Shown in pieces: positions 20,408 through 28,582 of a stretch of DNA of 64,000 nucleotides. The notes under the pieces are model-generated. The model saw only the letters and a program-made list of their open reading frames with translations. It ran no database searches and was not told the DNA's origin. Positions within the stretch are counted from its first letter, which is position 1; each line of letters begins with the position of its first letter. The position numbers and the translations under genes were made by a program. This DNA comes from Planctomycetota bacterium (GTDB taxonomy: Bacteria > Planctomycetota > Planctomycetia > Planctomycetales > Planctomycetaceae): the NCBI GenBank assembly GCA_022600195.1, contig JAHZKX010000057.1, positions 1 through 64,000 of the forward strand. Reading direction: 5' to 3'.

Positions 20408-20454
20408 GATTGATCAATCAGAGAAAGGATTTGCACCTTTATACCATTGATCAA
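20408..20454. promoter_or_regulatory. Paired TTGATCAA palindromes between sigma and kinase genes
   Basis: The 200-bp divergent region contains a perfect 12-bp palindrome, GATTGATCAATC (20408-20419). A second copy of its core, TTGATCAA, is at 20447-20454. The cores start 37 bp apart. Paired identical palindromes in a shared control region are typical of dimeric repressor operators. The binding protein is unknown. Confidence 0.4.
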
Positions 20455-20523
20455 GCCAGTCTTCTACTAATATTTTTACGATAACCACTTAGTGTTCCCA
20501 TTTGACAGAGCTGGAGCGAACGG

Positions 20524-22743
20524 TTGCCTGAACCTGCCCCACAACAAGATTTATCTGACAGTCAAAATATGTTGACTGCTCTGACAGAACTAATGGAACA
20601 GTTTGTCAATGAGTGGGAAGCAAAAGAATCCCCGCCCGACTTAAAAAATTATTTTCAAAACCAGCAACAGCCCAACCAATTCATATTAATTGAACTGATT
20701 AAAATCGACCTGGAATTTCGCTGGCAGCAATTTAATTTCCCCAAACGAATCACGGAGTATTTCGAAGAGTTCCCCATGCTTCTGGAAGAAAGCGTTCCCG
20801 TTGATTTGCTTTACGAAGAATATCATCTTCGTCGACAAAATGGTTTTGATGCTGATCCTGCTGAATTCCTCAGTTTATTCCCGACAGTGGGCCCGCAGCT
20901 GGAACAGCTTTTTGGTTTGAACCATGACTTTGTCTCCACCAAAATATTTAAACCACCCACCCCAGACGTATTTGACGGTTTTGAGCCGGGGGATACTGTT
21001 GATGATTTTGATTTATTGACATTGCTGGGAAAAGGTGCATTTGCAAAGGTTTATCAGGCGCGTCAGAATTCCATGCAACGCCTGGTAGCTTTAAAGATAT
21101 CCGGAAATTCCAGTACGGAACCACAAACGCTCGCCCAGCTGGATCATGATAATATCGTACGTGTTTTCGACCAACGGTTAATCTCAGACCAAAAAGTCCG
21201 ACTGCTGTATATGCAATACCTCCCGGGTGGCACGTTACAACCTGTGATCGAGCATATCCGAAAGACGGCTCCCTCTGAAAGATCGGGGAGAATCCTGCTC
21301 AATGCCATCAACGAGTCGCTGGACGTTCGAGGTGAATCCTGCCCTTCCGAATCGATGACCCGCCAGACGTTAAATTCCCTTTCGTGGCCTGAAACGATTT
21401 GTTGGTTAGGTATTCGTCTGGCAAATGCATTGGACTATGCTCATCAAAAGGGAATTTTGCACCGGGATATCAAACCTGCCAATGTTCTCCTGACAGCAGA
21501 GGGCATACCGAAACTGGCTGATTTTAACATCAGCTTCAGCTCCCATGTGAAAGGTACCACCCCCGCCGCCTACTTCGGCGGAAGCCTGGCTTACATGTCA
21601 CCAGAACAGCTGGAAGCTTATGACCCCACACATAGTCGACTCCCGGAAAGCCTCGACGAAAGAAGCGATATTTACTCGCTGGGCTTGATGCTTTGGGAGT
21701 TATTGACGGGTATGCGCCCGTTTCAAGATCCTTCCCTCCAATCCGGCTGGTCGGCCTTGTTGAAGCAGATGATTCAATATCGCAAAACGGGACCTTCCTT
21801 GAAAAATATGCCACAACACCTGCCTCCTGACTGTCCGGAGCATTTGATAACCGTTTTGAAAAAATGCCTGGCTCCCTCTCCCGAAGATCGCTGGAGCTCT
21901 GGTGCTGAACTGACCAGTCAACTGGAATTATGCCTGAATCCAAGAGCACAACAAATACTGTTTCCCTCTCCCACTAGCTGGTTTACTCGACTGAAAGGCT
22001 GGGAAATTCCGCTGATCATTCTCATTGTTGCCATTCCAAATATTCTGGCCGGTTTATTCAACTTCTTTCACAATCAAAAACATATCATTGAACACTTGAA
22101 AAATTCGCAAGATGCGTTTTGGCAAATTCAATCTATCATCAATCTCATTGCTTATCCTCTGGGATTGAGTTTGATTGGCTGGCTTGCCTGGACTGTTCTA
22201 CGATTTCCAACAACCAATACAGGTAAAAACCAGTTTAAAGACCAGAAAGCTGCCGCCATGCAAAAGCGGTGTCTTCGATTAGGACATTATGCCGCTCTTA
22301 TCTGTATCACAGAATGGATCATCGCAGGAATTGCGTATCCTATAAGTATGCACTATGCGATTGGTTCTCTGCCAATCACTGACTACATACATTTTCTGGG
22401 CTCGCTCTTACTGTGTGGCTTGATCGCCGCCAGTTATCCTTTTTTTGGAGTCACCTACATCAGTCTGCATGCCCTTTATCCCCGTTTGTTGCAATCCAAT
22501 GAATTTCGTCAACAGACGCCTCAAATCTTCTTTCAAGTCAAACGGCTGACTTGGATTTATCTAATCATGGCTTTTTTAGTGCCCACGTTGAGCATTGCCA
22601 CTCTGGCGCTGATTAATCTGGATGACAAGCTCGCCATCGGAATTCTGACAGTAGCCGGAACTCTAGGCGCGGTCAGTATATTTCAGGTATTTCAGTCACT
22701 GCACGCTGATTTGGATGCACTCAATGAACTGTACTCTAAATAA
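20524..22743 (+). CDS. Membrane Ser/Thr protein kinase (PknB-like, Hanks type)
   Basis: This is a 739-residue kinase. The TTG start is supported by GGAG (20513-20516) 7 nt upstream; the next ATG, at 20569, would be poorly placed. An N-terminal helical region (about 15-135) has two similar blocks often seen ahead of planctomycete kinases. The kinase domain spans about 162-465: Gly loop GKGAFA (169-174), Lys191, HRD (313-315), DFN at 333-335 in place of DFG, and SPE (359-361). Five or six TM helices fill residues 494-735, unlike PknB, which has one TM and PASTA repeats. The divergent ECF sigma factor is a likely target or partner. Confidence 0.9.
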   Translation: MPEPAPQQDLSDSQNMLTALTELMEQFVNEWEAKESPPDLKNYFQNQQQPNQFILIELIKIDLEFRWQQFNFPKRITEYFEEFPMLLEESVPVDLLYEEYHLRRQNGFDADPAEFLSLFPTVGPQLEQLFGLNHDFVSTKIFKPPTPDVFDGFEPGDTVDDFDLLTLLGKGAFAKVYQARQNSMQRLVALKISGNSSTEPQTLAQLDHDNIVRVFDQRLISDQKVRLLYMQYLPGGTLQPVIEHIRKTAPSERSGRILLNAINESLDVRGESCPSESMTRQTLNSLSWPETICWLGIRLANALDYAHQKGILHRDIKPANVLLTAEGIPKLADFNISFSSHVKGTTPAAYFGGSLAYMSPEQLEAYDPTHSRLPESLDERSDIYSLGLMLWELLTGMRPFQDPSLQSGWSALLKQMIQYRKTGPSLKNMPQHLPPDCPEHLITVLKKCLAPSPEDRWSSGAELTSQLELCLNPRAQQILFPSPTSWFTRLKGWEIPLIILIVAIPNILAGLFNFFHNQKHIIEHLKNSQDAFWQIQSIINLIAYPLGLSLIGWLAWTVLRFPTTNTGKNQFKDQKAAAMQKRCLRLGHYAALICITEWIIAGIAYPISMHYAIGSLPITDYIHFLGSLLLCGLIAASYPFFGVTYISLHALYPRLLQSNEFRQQTPQIFFQVKRLTWIYLIMAFLVPTLSIATLALINLDDKLAIGILTVAGTLGAVSIFQVFQSLHADLDALNELYSK

Positions 22744-22889
22744 CCAGCAAAACACATGAACATGCGAACCCGGCTTCCGCCTCTGATTTTTATTCGAAAA
22801 AGGTTGTAACAAACCTGGAGCGTTCCCGCTTGGTTGAGTGTGAGACAACAAACTCAACTCAAACCAATCTTCACTAAAGGAACGAAACA

Positions 22890-23294
22890 ATGAAATTTGC
22901 AGCCACCCTCTTCACATGTGTTGTAGTGACTTTCATCGCAGCCACAGATGACGCTTCCGCTGGATCAAATCGATATTCAGGAAAATCCTCAGCAAAGTCT
23001 TCAAATCGCTCTTCCAACTATCGTAATTACCAAAACAACAATTACAAAAATCGGAACTACAGTAACCGCTCTTCTTATTCGCAAAAAAAACAAACATTCT
23101 ATAACAAGAATAAGAATTTCGGTCACAACTATGGCAATAAAAATTATGGCCATAAAAACTATGGCCACAACAATTACGGGCACCATTTTGGACACCATCA
23201 TCATGGCCATCATTACGGTCACAACTACGGACATCACTATGGGCATCACTACGGACACCACAAGGGCAACTATTACTTCTACAAAAAGAAATAA
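22890..23294 (+). CDS. Small secreted His/Tyr/Asn/Gly repeat protein
   Basis: No family is recognised. The 134-residue precursor has a signal peptide (about 1-24, ending in DASA) and a mature chain of Ser/Asn/Tyr/Arg repeats (about 28-72). A C-terminal array of NYGH and YGHH units (about 80-125) carries over twenty histidines. The start has AAAGGA 9 nt upstream, and a strong terminator follows the gene, so this is a real monocistronic unit. The composition suggests metal binding or a cell-surface/adhesive role. No enzymatic motif is present. Confidence 0.8.
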   Translation: MKFAATLFTCVVVTFIAATDDASAGSNRYSGKSSAKSSNRSSNYRNYQNNNYKNRNYSNRSSYSQKKQTFYNKNKNFGHNYGNKNYGHKNYGHNNYGHHFGHHHHGHHYGHNYGHHYGHHYGHHKGNYYFYKKK

Positions 23295-23374
23295 ATTCCC
23301 TGGCAACGCTCAATTGATCAAACGAATTACATTGATGTTGATTCAAATATTGCAGAAAAAGCAGAAGGACATCT

Positions 23375-23407
23375 AAAAAACCTCCGAACAATCCGGAGGT
23401 TTTTTTA
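23375..23407. terminator. Intrinsic terminator, bidirectional
   Basis: An A-tract and CCTCCG (23381-23386) pair with CGGAGG (23394-23399) and a T-tract around a 7-nt loop. With A6 on one side and T8 on the other it can end both the His-rich gene and the convergent enolase gene. Confidence 0.9.
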
Positions 23408-23430
23408 TTTCTATCATTTGGGATCATTGA

Positions 23431-24795
23431 CTATTTCAATGAAGAAAAGATCGCCCCGCCATGATAGCCGGCACGGTCTAATAATTGTTCTTCCAGCCTG
23501 AGCAACTGATTGTATTTCGCTAAACGCTCGCTGCGCCCAACCGATCCCACTTTTAACTGCCCGGCTCCGGTTGCAACAACGAGATCAGCAATTGTGGTAT
23601 CTTCTGTTTCTCCACTGCGAGCCGAAACAACTGGCCAATAGCCATGATCAATGGACATCCTCAATGTTTCCAATGTTTCCGAAAGCGTTCCAATCTGATT
23701 CAATTTGATTAAGACACTATTTGCCGTCTGACTTTGAATTCCCTGTTGTAAACGATCACGGTTGGTCACAAACAGATCATCGCCGATCAATTGGACGCGA
23801 TGCCCCAATCTCTCCGTCATTTTTTTCCAACCGGCCCAATCATCTTCTGCCAATCCATCTTCGATGCTGATGATCGGATAGGTATTCACCCAGCGTTCCA
23901 GCATATCAATCACATCATCAGAGGAGAGCGCCTCTTCACCCGTTGCATTTAAGTGATAGGTTCCTGACTCTGCGTCATAAAAATGTGTACTGGCAACATC
24001 CAGTCCAATTGCTACATCTTCACCTGGTTGTAATCCCGCTGATTCGATTGCTGCCACGACAAATTTGACCGCTTCACTGTTACTGCTTAATTTTGGGCCA
24101 TATCCACCTTCATCTCCAATCAAAGTTCCCTCGTGTCCTGTCTTATTCAGGATTTGACCGAGTCTGCGATAAATCGTCACAATCCATTCGAACGCCTGAC
24201 GATATGAAGTTGCACCGACGGGCAGAATTAAAAAATCCTGAAAGTCGAGATTCCGTCCTGCATGTAGACCGCCTGAAATCATATTGACCATCGGTAGAGG
24301 CAGTAACATTGATTGGGACAATAATGAAGTCCGCTGCGGCTGAACTGCCTCACTCGCTGGAGAGAGAGCCTGGTATTCGGACCAGATTTCGGCAAAACGT
24401 TCTACGGGCGTTTGGCCTTGTGATTCTGCAGCAGCATAGGCGGCTGCCAGAGACGTCCCCAGGATCGCATTCGCCCCCAGTCGCGATTTGTTCTCTGTGC
24501 CATCCAGCTCACATAATTTTTTATCAATGCTTTGCTGGTCTGAGGCATCCTGACCGATTAAAGCCTCTGCGATCTCACCACGCACATTCTCGACCGCCTG
24601 TGTTACACCAAGACCATCGAAACGTTCTGAATCCTGATCGCGCAATTCGACAGCTTCAAATTTCCCGGTACTGGCGCCGCTGGGAACCATTGCTCTACCT
24701 GGCCGAGAATTTGCGCAGCAAATCTCTACTTCAACTGTAGGATTACCACGGCTGTCAAAGACCTCTCGCGCATGGACAAACTCAATTTGCGTCAT
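23431..24795 (-). CDS. eno: Enolase (phosphopyruvate hydratase)
   Basis: This glycolytic enzyme interconverts 2-phosphoglycerate and phosphoenolpyruvate in the cytoplasm. The product has 454 residues, about 25 longer than usual. The extra length is mainly an insertion (about 140-165) before the LPLPMVNMISGG stretch. The N-terminal FDSRGNPTVEVE, substrate loop SGASTG, Mg ligands (SIEDGLAEDDW, GDDLFVTN) and base region LIKLNQIGT are all present. The conserved SHRSGE motif reads SARSGE, so the active-site His is Ala392. An AGGAG site lies 11 nt upstream of the ATG. It follows the APH-like kinase gene by 110 bp on the same strand. Confidence 0.95.
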   Translation of the reverse strand: MTQIEFVHAREVFDSRGNPTVEVEICCANSRPGRAMVPSGASTGKFEAVELRDQDSERFDGLGVTQAVENVRGEIAEALIGQDASDQQSIDKKLCELDGTENKSRLGANAILGTSLAAAYAAAESQGQTPVERFAEIWSEYQALSPASEAVQPQRTSLLSQSMLLPLPMVNMISGGLHAGRNLDFQDFLILPVGATSYRQAFEWIVTIYRRLGQILNKTGHEGTLIGDEGGYGPKLSSNSEAVKFVVAAIESAGLQPGEDVAIGLDVASTHFYDAESGTYHLNATGEEALSSDDVIDMLERWVNTYPIISIEDGLAEDDWAGWKKMTERLGHRVQLIGDDLFVTNRDRLQQGIQSQTANSVLIKLNQIGTLSETLETLRMSIDHGYWPVVSARSGETEDTTIADLVVATGAGQLKVGSVGRSERLAKYNQLLRLEEQLLDRAGYHGGAIFSSLK

Positions 24796-24905
24796 GACAG
24801 AACATTCTCCTGACTGTCGATGTCAATAAACAAGTTAACGTACACAATTGTTTGTTTCTTCTCTCCAACATAGCAGGAATTCCATGAATCGTCACCTGTA
24901 TCTAC

Positions 24906-25952
24906 TCAGGAATTCAACATCTCTTTTAATCGTAAGGTTGTTTGCGGGATCGAAGCGGGAGGATCATATATTAAAGAAAGTGCAAAAGAGCGGACCTGAT
25001 CCAGCAACATCGATTCCGTGAGATAATCAACAGTGCTCTTACCATCGACACGCGCTAACATACAAGCCGCCAGATGCCGTATTGTTTGCAAACCCAGTTC
25101 CTGCTCTTCCATTTCGCTAACGCGTGAAAGATCGCCCGTAGGTAAAGCAGATCCGTGATGGATATATTGGTCCCAAAAACTCTCGGCCAGTTCAATACAC
25201 GCAATACCCGCCTGTTGAAAACAGACTGCTTTCAATAACAGATGGCTGAGGAAAAAACCGAGATCAAACGCAGGGTCACCAAAATGAGCCGTCTCAAAAT
25301 CGACTAAATGAATCCCTCGATCGGTGATCAGAATATTTTTTGGACTGAAGTCAGCCAATACCAGACAGAGTCGATGAGCCGACATGTCTTTGATTAAATC
25401 ATCTACCCAGATTTTGATTTCTGGATGTGCTTTTACAATAAACCGATAAAAAGGGTCTATTCTCAGCTGGTCAAATATTTCCCAGTCCCCCCATCGGGCT
25501 TCATATTGTGCATTTAAAAAACTTTTCCGGTGAATGGCACTCAGATAATCTCCCAACTCACGCGCGATTTTCGGATCGAATTTTCCATCTAACAATACCG
25601 CTTTCCAAACTTGATGATGTTCGTCGATCGCCTCCATCGCAAAGAGATAATTCTCTCGATCTTCAAACAAAACTCGTGGTACCACTCCGGCTGGCAGTAG
25701 ATGCTCCAACTCTTGCATCACTTCCCATTCGCGCCAGATACGATCCAGATGACTAAACCACTCTGCCTGTGTCCGTAGCTGCTTTCGTGATTGTTTGATA
25801 ACAAAATCAGCCTCAAACTCACGATGTATACGAATGACTATGTTGGAAACTCCCCACGCCAGTGCGTCGGCTGAAGCTGATTCCTCCGAATTCAGGTGCT
25901 GTTTTTCCTGCAAATACCCAATGACATTCTCTGCTGTGATCTCCTGGAACAT
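24906..25952 (-). CDS. APH-family phosphotransferase
   Basis: This 348-residue protein has the aminoglycoside phosphotransferase/choline kinase fold, whose members phosphorylate small-molecule hydroxyls such as amino sugars or methylthioribose. An N-lobe with a conserved Lys (DFVIKQSR) precedes the catalytic loop LADFSPKNIL and the Mg-binding DFE (HLVDFETAHFGDPAFDLGF). In most relatives the loop begins His-Gly-Asp; here it is Leu-Ala-Asp, so Asp and Asn are kept but the His is lost. A clear AGGAAGGA site precedes the ATG. The substrate is unknown. It may share a transcript with enolase. Confidence 0.8.
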   Translation of the reverse strand: MFQEITAENVIGYLQEKQHLNSEESASADALAWGVSNIVIRIHREFEADFVIKQSRKQLRTQAEWFSHLDRIWREWEVMQELEHLLPAGVVPRVLFEDRENYLFAMEAIDEHHQVWKAVLLDGKFDPKIARELGDYLSAIHRKSFLNAQYEARWGDWEIFDQLRIDPFYRFIVKAHPEIKIWVDDLIKDMSAHRLCLVLADFSPKNILITDRGIHLVDFETAHFGDPAFDLGFFLSHLLLKAVCFQQAGIACIELAESFWDQYIHHGSALPTGDLSRVSEMEEQELGLQTIRHLAACMLARVDGKSTVDYLTESMLLDQVRSFALSLIYDPPASIPQTTLRLKEMLNS

Positions 25953-26178
25953 GAATCCTTCCTAAATCTATCAAACGCCATTGTGTTAATGATTGTTAAC
26001 GCTTTGAAGTGTTTCAGGCTATTTTGATCTTAAAACTGAATGCTTTCAGAGACAACCCAGTCAAAATTATGACCGCCCCTACCATGTTCTGCTACTGATA
26101 TGTGCCACATAATCGTCACAAACTGATGCGTCTCCCGAATTACCTGACCGCTTCCACATTAATAGCCGTCAAGCTGAG

Positions 26179-26215
26179 TTGCTAAAAAGTTGGTTTACAA
26201 GCAACTTTTTGTTGC
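26179..26215. promoter_or_regulatory. Competing hairpins, attenuator-like
   Basis: AAAAAGTTG (26184-26192) pairs with CAACTTTTT (26202-26210), making a terminator-like hairpin in either direction. GCAAC (26201-26205) can instead pair with GTTGC at 26179-26183 or 26211-26215. The alternatives exclude one another, as in attenuators. It lies about 140 bp upstream of the Gly-rich gene. Confidence 0.35.
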
Positions 26216-26232
26216 CAGGACCGTTTAATATG

Positions 26233-26246
26233 CTGTAAGATTACAG
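26233..26246. promoter_or_regulatory. Operator-like inverted repeat CTGTAA-GA-TTACAG
   Basis: A perfect 6-bp inverted repeat with a 2-bp spacer lies 107 bp before the Gly-rich gene. The half-site CTGTAA recurs in the inverted repeat at the PSD1 promoter (28421-28456), hinting at a shared regulator. This is inference. Confidence 0.35.
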
Positions 26247-26352
26247 TAACGGGAAATTTGTGAAGAAAACAGCGTTCCCATTTGCTCAATGACTTCTAAT
26301 CTTACATCACGCTTGCGTGGTATTCTCTTAGTGAACCACAGGAACAATTTCT

Positions 26353-27222
26353 ATGTTGTCCACAAAACATGCTGTATCCCGATTAATGACCTTTCTCACA
26401 GTTGGTTTTCTGGCGCTCTGTCTCAGCACCAACCTCGAAGCCGGGAAGAAATCACTCCGGCCTCAGAAATATAATCCCGCAGCCGAAAAGGTAGACGATC
26501 TTTTCGTGGCGATGGAATCGGGTAAGGTCGATGTCAAAATAATTGCCAAAAATTCAAAGGGTGGCAATGTACTGATCACGAATAATGAGTCGAAGCCACT
26601 CAATGTCAAACTACCCGAGACATTTCTTGCAGTTCAAGTCCTGAAGCAAGGCGCTCTCGGCGGTGGCCTGGGTGGTGGACTTGGTGGCCAGGGTCAGGGT
26701 GGTCAAGGAGGCGGCCAAACCACGGGTGGCGGTGGTCAAGGTGGTCTTGGCGGTGGACTTGGTGGCCAGGGCGGCGCTGGTGGCGCTGGTGGCGGGTTCT
26801 TCTCGATCCCTCCTGAAAAAACTGTATATGTCCCTTACACTTCGGTCTGCCTGGAACATGGAAAATTAGAACCAGCACCTCGCATGGACTACCGAATGGT
26901 TAGAACAGAAGAAATGGTCAAAGACCCTGCTCTTCAGGAACTTCTCAAATTTGTGGCAACTGGTCGAGTCAATCAACAGGCGGGACAAGCCGCAGCCTGG
27001 CATCTGGCAAATAAAATGAGCTGGCAGCAATTGGCATCCAAATCAGTCAAACATTTAGGCGGTGCTCCTTCCACTCCTTACTTTAAGACAAACGAAATTC
27101 AGTTCGCGGCTCAATTAGTGGGAATGGCTCAGGAACGTGCTCGTAATCGAAAAGAAACTGCCAGCAGCTCGGAACAAAAAACACAAACCAGAAAAGAGAC
27201 CGTCCGCAGCTTCTCGCGATAA
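26353..27222 (+). CDS. Secreted protein with Gly-rich linker
   Basis: No family is recognised. The 289-residue precursor has a signal peptide (about 1-31, ending near NLEAG). A small beta-rich domain follows (about 40-95, with VFVAMESGKVDVKIIAKNSKGGNVLITNNESKPLNV-like sequence). A Gly/Gln-rich linker (about 97-153) contains duplicated units. The C-terminal helical domain (about 165-270) has a conserved-looking Cys in VCLEHGKLEP and Trp-rich WHLANKMSWQQL. It ends in a basic tail. It has its own terminator. Function is unknown. Confidence 0.75.
   Translation: MLSTKHAVSRLMTFLTVGFLALCLSTNLEAGKKSLRPQKYNPAAEKVDDLFVAMESGKVDVKIIAKNSKGGNVLITNNESKPLNVKLPETFLAVQVLKQGALGGGLGGGLGGQGQGGQGGGQTTGGGGQGGLGGGLGGQGGAGGAGGGFFSIPPEKTVYVPYTSVCLEHGKLEPAPRMDYRMVRTEEMVKDPALQELLKFVATGRVNQQAGQAAAWHLANKMSWQQLASKSVKHLGGAPSTPYFKTNEIQFAAQLVGMAQERARNRKETASSSEQKTQTRKETVRSFSR
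26674..26771 (+). repeat. Duplicated 20-mer in the Gly-rich linker
   Basis: GGTGGACTTGGTGGCCAGGG occurs identically at 26674-26693 and 26752-26771, inside GC-rich Gly codons. The DNA identity suggests an internal duplication that could change linker length by slippage. Confidence 0.7.
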
Positions 27223-27259
27223 ACATTCGCGAATCACGCTGACTACTGATCAACAAATC

Positions 27260-27285
27260 AAGACTCGTTCATCGAGTCTTTTTTT
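27260..27285 (+). terminator. Intrinsic terminator
   Basis: AAGACTCG (27260-27267) pairs with CGAGTCTT (27273-27280) around a 5-nt loop, followed by a T-tract. It lies 38 bp after the Gly-rich gene. Confidence 0.9.
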
Positions 27286-27373
27286 GTGCGCAGCCCTACC
27301 ACTAAGTGGTTGACTCATGTATTTTGGAATGAAGTTAAAAAACATTTCACCATTACTGGAGTTAAGGAAAATG

Positions 27374-28303
27374 ATGCTCGATCGAAAATATCATATCTAT
27401 TGCAAACTCGTTTTGATTCTTCCTCTACTGTTCGTCACAACAACTTTGCGAGCAGATGAGCCCTTGCGAATCATTTGCTTTGGTGCGCATCCCGATGATG
27501 CAGAATATAAAAATGGGGGCACCGCTGCCCTCTGGGCAAAACAAGGCCACAAAGTAAAACTGGTCTCCGTCACAAACGGGGATATTGGTCACTTTGAAAT
27601 GGCAGGCGGAACGCTGGCTCAACGCAGGACTGCAGAATCCAAAGCTGCTGCTAAAGTGCTTGGTGTAGAATCCGAAGTTCTGGACATTCATGATGGCGAA
27701 TTGCTTCCGACACTGGAAAACCGAAAAACCATTGTGAAACTGATTCGAGAATGGAAAGCCGATTTAGTCATTTCACATCGCCCCTGGGATTATCATCCCG
27801 ACCATCGTTATGTCGGTATTCTTGTTCAGGACGCGGCGTTTATGGTCACCGTTCCTTATTTCTGCCCTGATGTTCCGCGACTCAAAAAGAACCCCGTCTT
27901 TATGTATTCCAGTGATGGATTCCAAAAGCCGTACCCATTTCGCCCGGATGTGGTTGTCGCTGTTGACAATGTATTCGATCAGAAACTCAAAGCAGTTGCA
28001 CAACTGGTATCGCAATCACTGGAAGGAGGCGCGGGCGGAAACCCGGATCGCGCAGCCAAAGTCCCCCCTGCCAATCCACCGGAATTGCGAATAGAACACA
28101 TTCGTCCTTCCTGGTCGCGCAGGCAATCTTCAGAGGCGAATAAGTTTCGAACCGAACTCATCAGTATCTATGGAGAAGAAATCGGAAAGAAAATCAAATA
28201 TGCGGAATCATTTGAATTATGCGAATATGGTTCACGACCAAATAAAAAAGTGCTTTTAAAATTATTCCCGATTGAAGCATCCATACCCACTGACTCAAAA
28301 TAA
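27374..28303 (+). CDS. PIG-L family (LmbE-like) zinc deacetylase, secreted
   Basis: This enzyme of the LmbE/PIG-L family removes N-acetyl groups from amino sugars in glycolipids or small thiols. I chose the ATG at 27374, which has AAGGA 5 nt upstream and gives a signal peptide (about 1-27); the frame is open from 27317. The zinc motif AHPDDAE (38-44) gives His39, Asp41 and Asp42. The second motif HPDH supplies the third ligand. Export suggests a periplasmic or extracellular glycan substrate. It sits between two terminators as a single unit. Confidence 0.88.
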   Translation: MLDRKYHIYCKLVLILPLLFVTTTLRADEPLRIICFGAHPDDAEYKNGGTAALWAKQGHKVKLVSVTNGDIGHFEMAGGTLAQRRTAESKAAAKVLGVESEVLDIHDGELLPTLENRKTIVKLIREWKADLVISHRPWDYHPDHRYVGILVQDAAFMVTVPYFCPDVPRLKKNPVFMYSSDGFQKPYPFRPDVVVAVDNVFDQKLKAVAQLVSQSLEGGAGGNPDRAAKVPPANPPELRIEHIRPSWSRRQSSEANKFRTELISIYGEEIGKKIKYAESFELCEYGSRPNKKVLLKLFPIEASIPTDSK

Positions 28304-28353
28304 TCAAGCAGTCAGATGCGGCCAATTCACTGATGGATCCCGCTGATTCTACT

Positions 28354-28391
28354 AACCTGAGAGAGGATTATGATTCCTCTCTCAGGTTTTT
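28354..28391 (+). terminator. Strong intrinsic terminator
   Basis: AACCTGAGAGAGGA (28354-28367) pairs perfectly with TCCTCTCTCAGGTT (28375-28388) around a 7-nt loop, followed by a T-tract. It ends the PIG-L transcript. Confidence 0.92.
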
Positions 28392-28420
28392 TTCATTTAT
28401 GAACTGGTCTAATGCATTCG

Positions 28421-28462
28421 AGCTGTAAATAATTGACAACAGTAGTCTTTACAGCTTACAAT
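28421..28462 (+). promoter_or_regulatory. Sigma-70-type promoter with overlapping operator
   Basis: TTGACA (28433-28438) and TACAAT (28457-28462) have an 18-bp spacer, matching the housekeeping consensus at 11 of 12 positions. A 9-bp perfect inverted repeat, AGCTGTAAA (28421-28429) with TTTACAGCT (28448-28456), brackets the -35 box. A repressor bound there would block polymerase. It lies 121 bp before the PSD1 gene start. Confidence 0.7.
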
Positions 28463-28582
28463 ATATTAACTGACGATCAGTAAGGGGACTTACCTGTTCT
28501 CCCAAGTTGCTGTGGCGCAACATTGGCCTTCCAGAGACGCACCCGGATCGTTCAATTGCCTGATAACCATGAGGGCAAGTAC

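Larger units (their letters stand above)
25953..26352. other. Intergenic region, divergent
   Basis: This 400-bp control region lies between the APH-like kinase and the Gly-rich protein gene. It contains the alternative hairpins and the CTGTAA inverted repeat listed separately. No RNA gene or small ORF is supported. Confidence 0.4.

Noticed and set aside
23150-23270. Short tandem repeats that could suggest a CRISPR array
   Set aside because: They are in-frame codons for His/Tyr/Gly repeats without unique spacers.
22933-23427. Open frames on the opposite strand and alternative frame of the His-rich gene
   Set aside because: They are shadows of repeat codons, without ribosome sites, and run into the terminator.
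26606-26878. Reverse-strand frames inside the Gly-rich linker
   Set aside because: GC-rich Gly codons leave other frames open by chance; no family is recognised.
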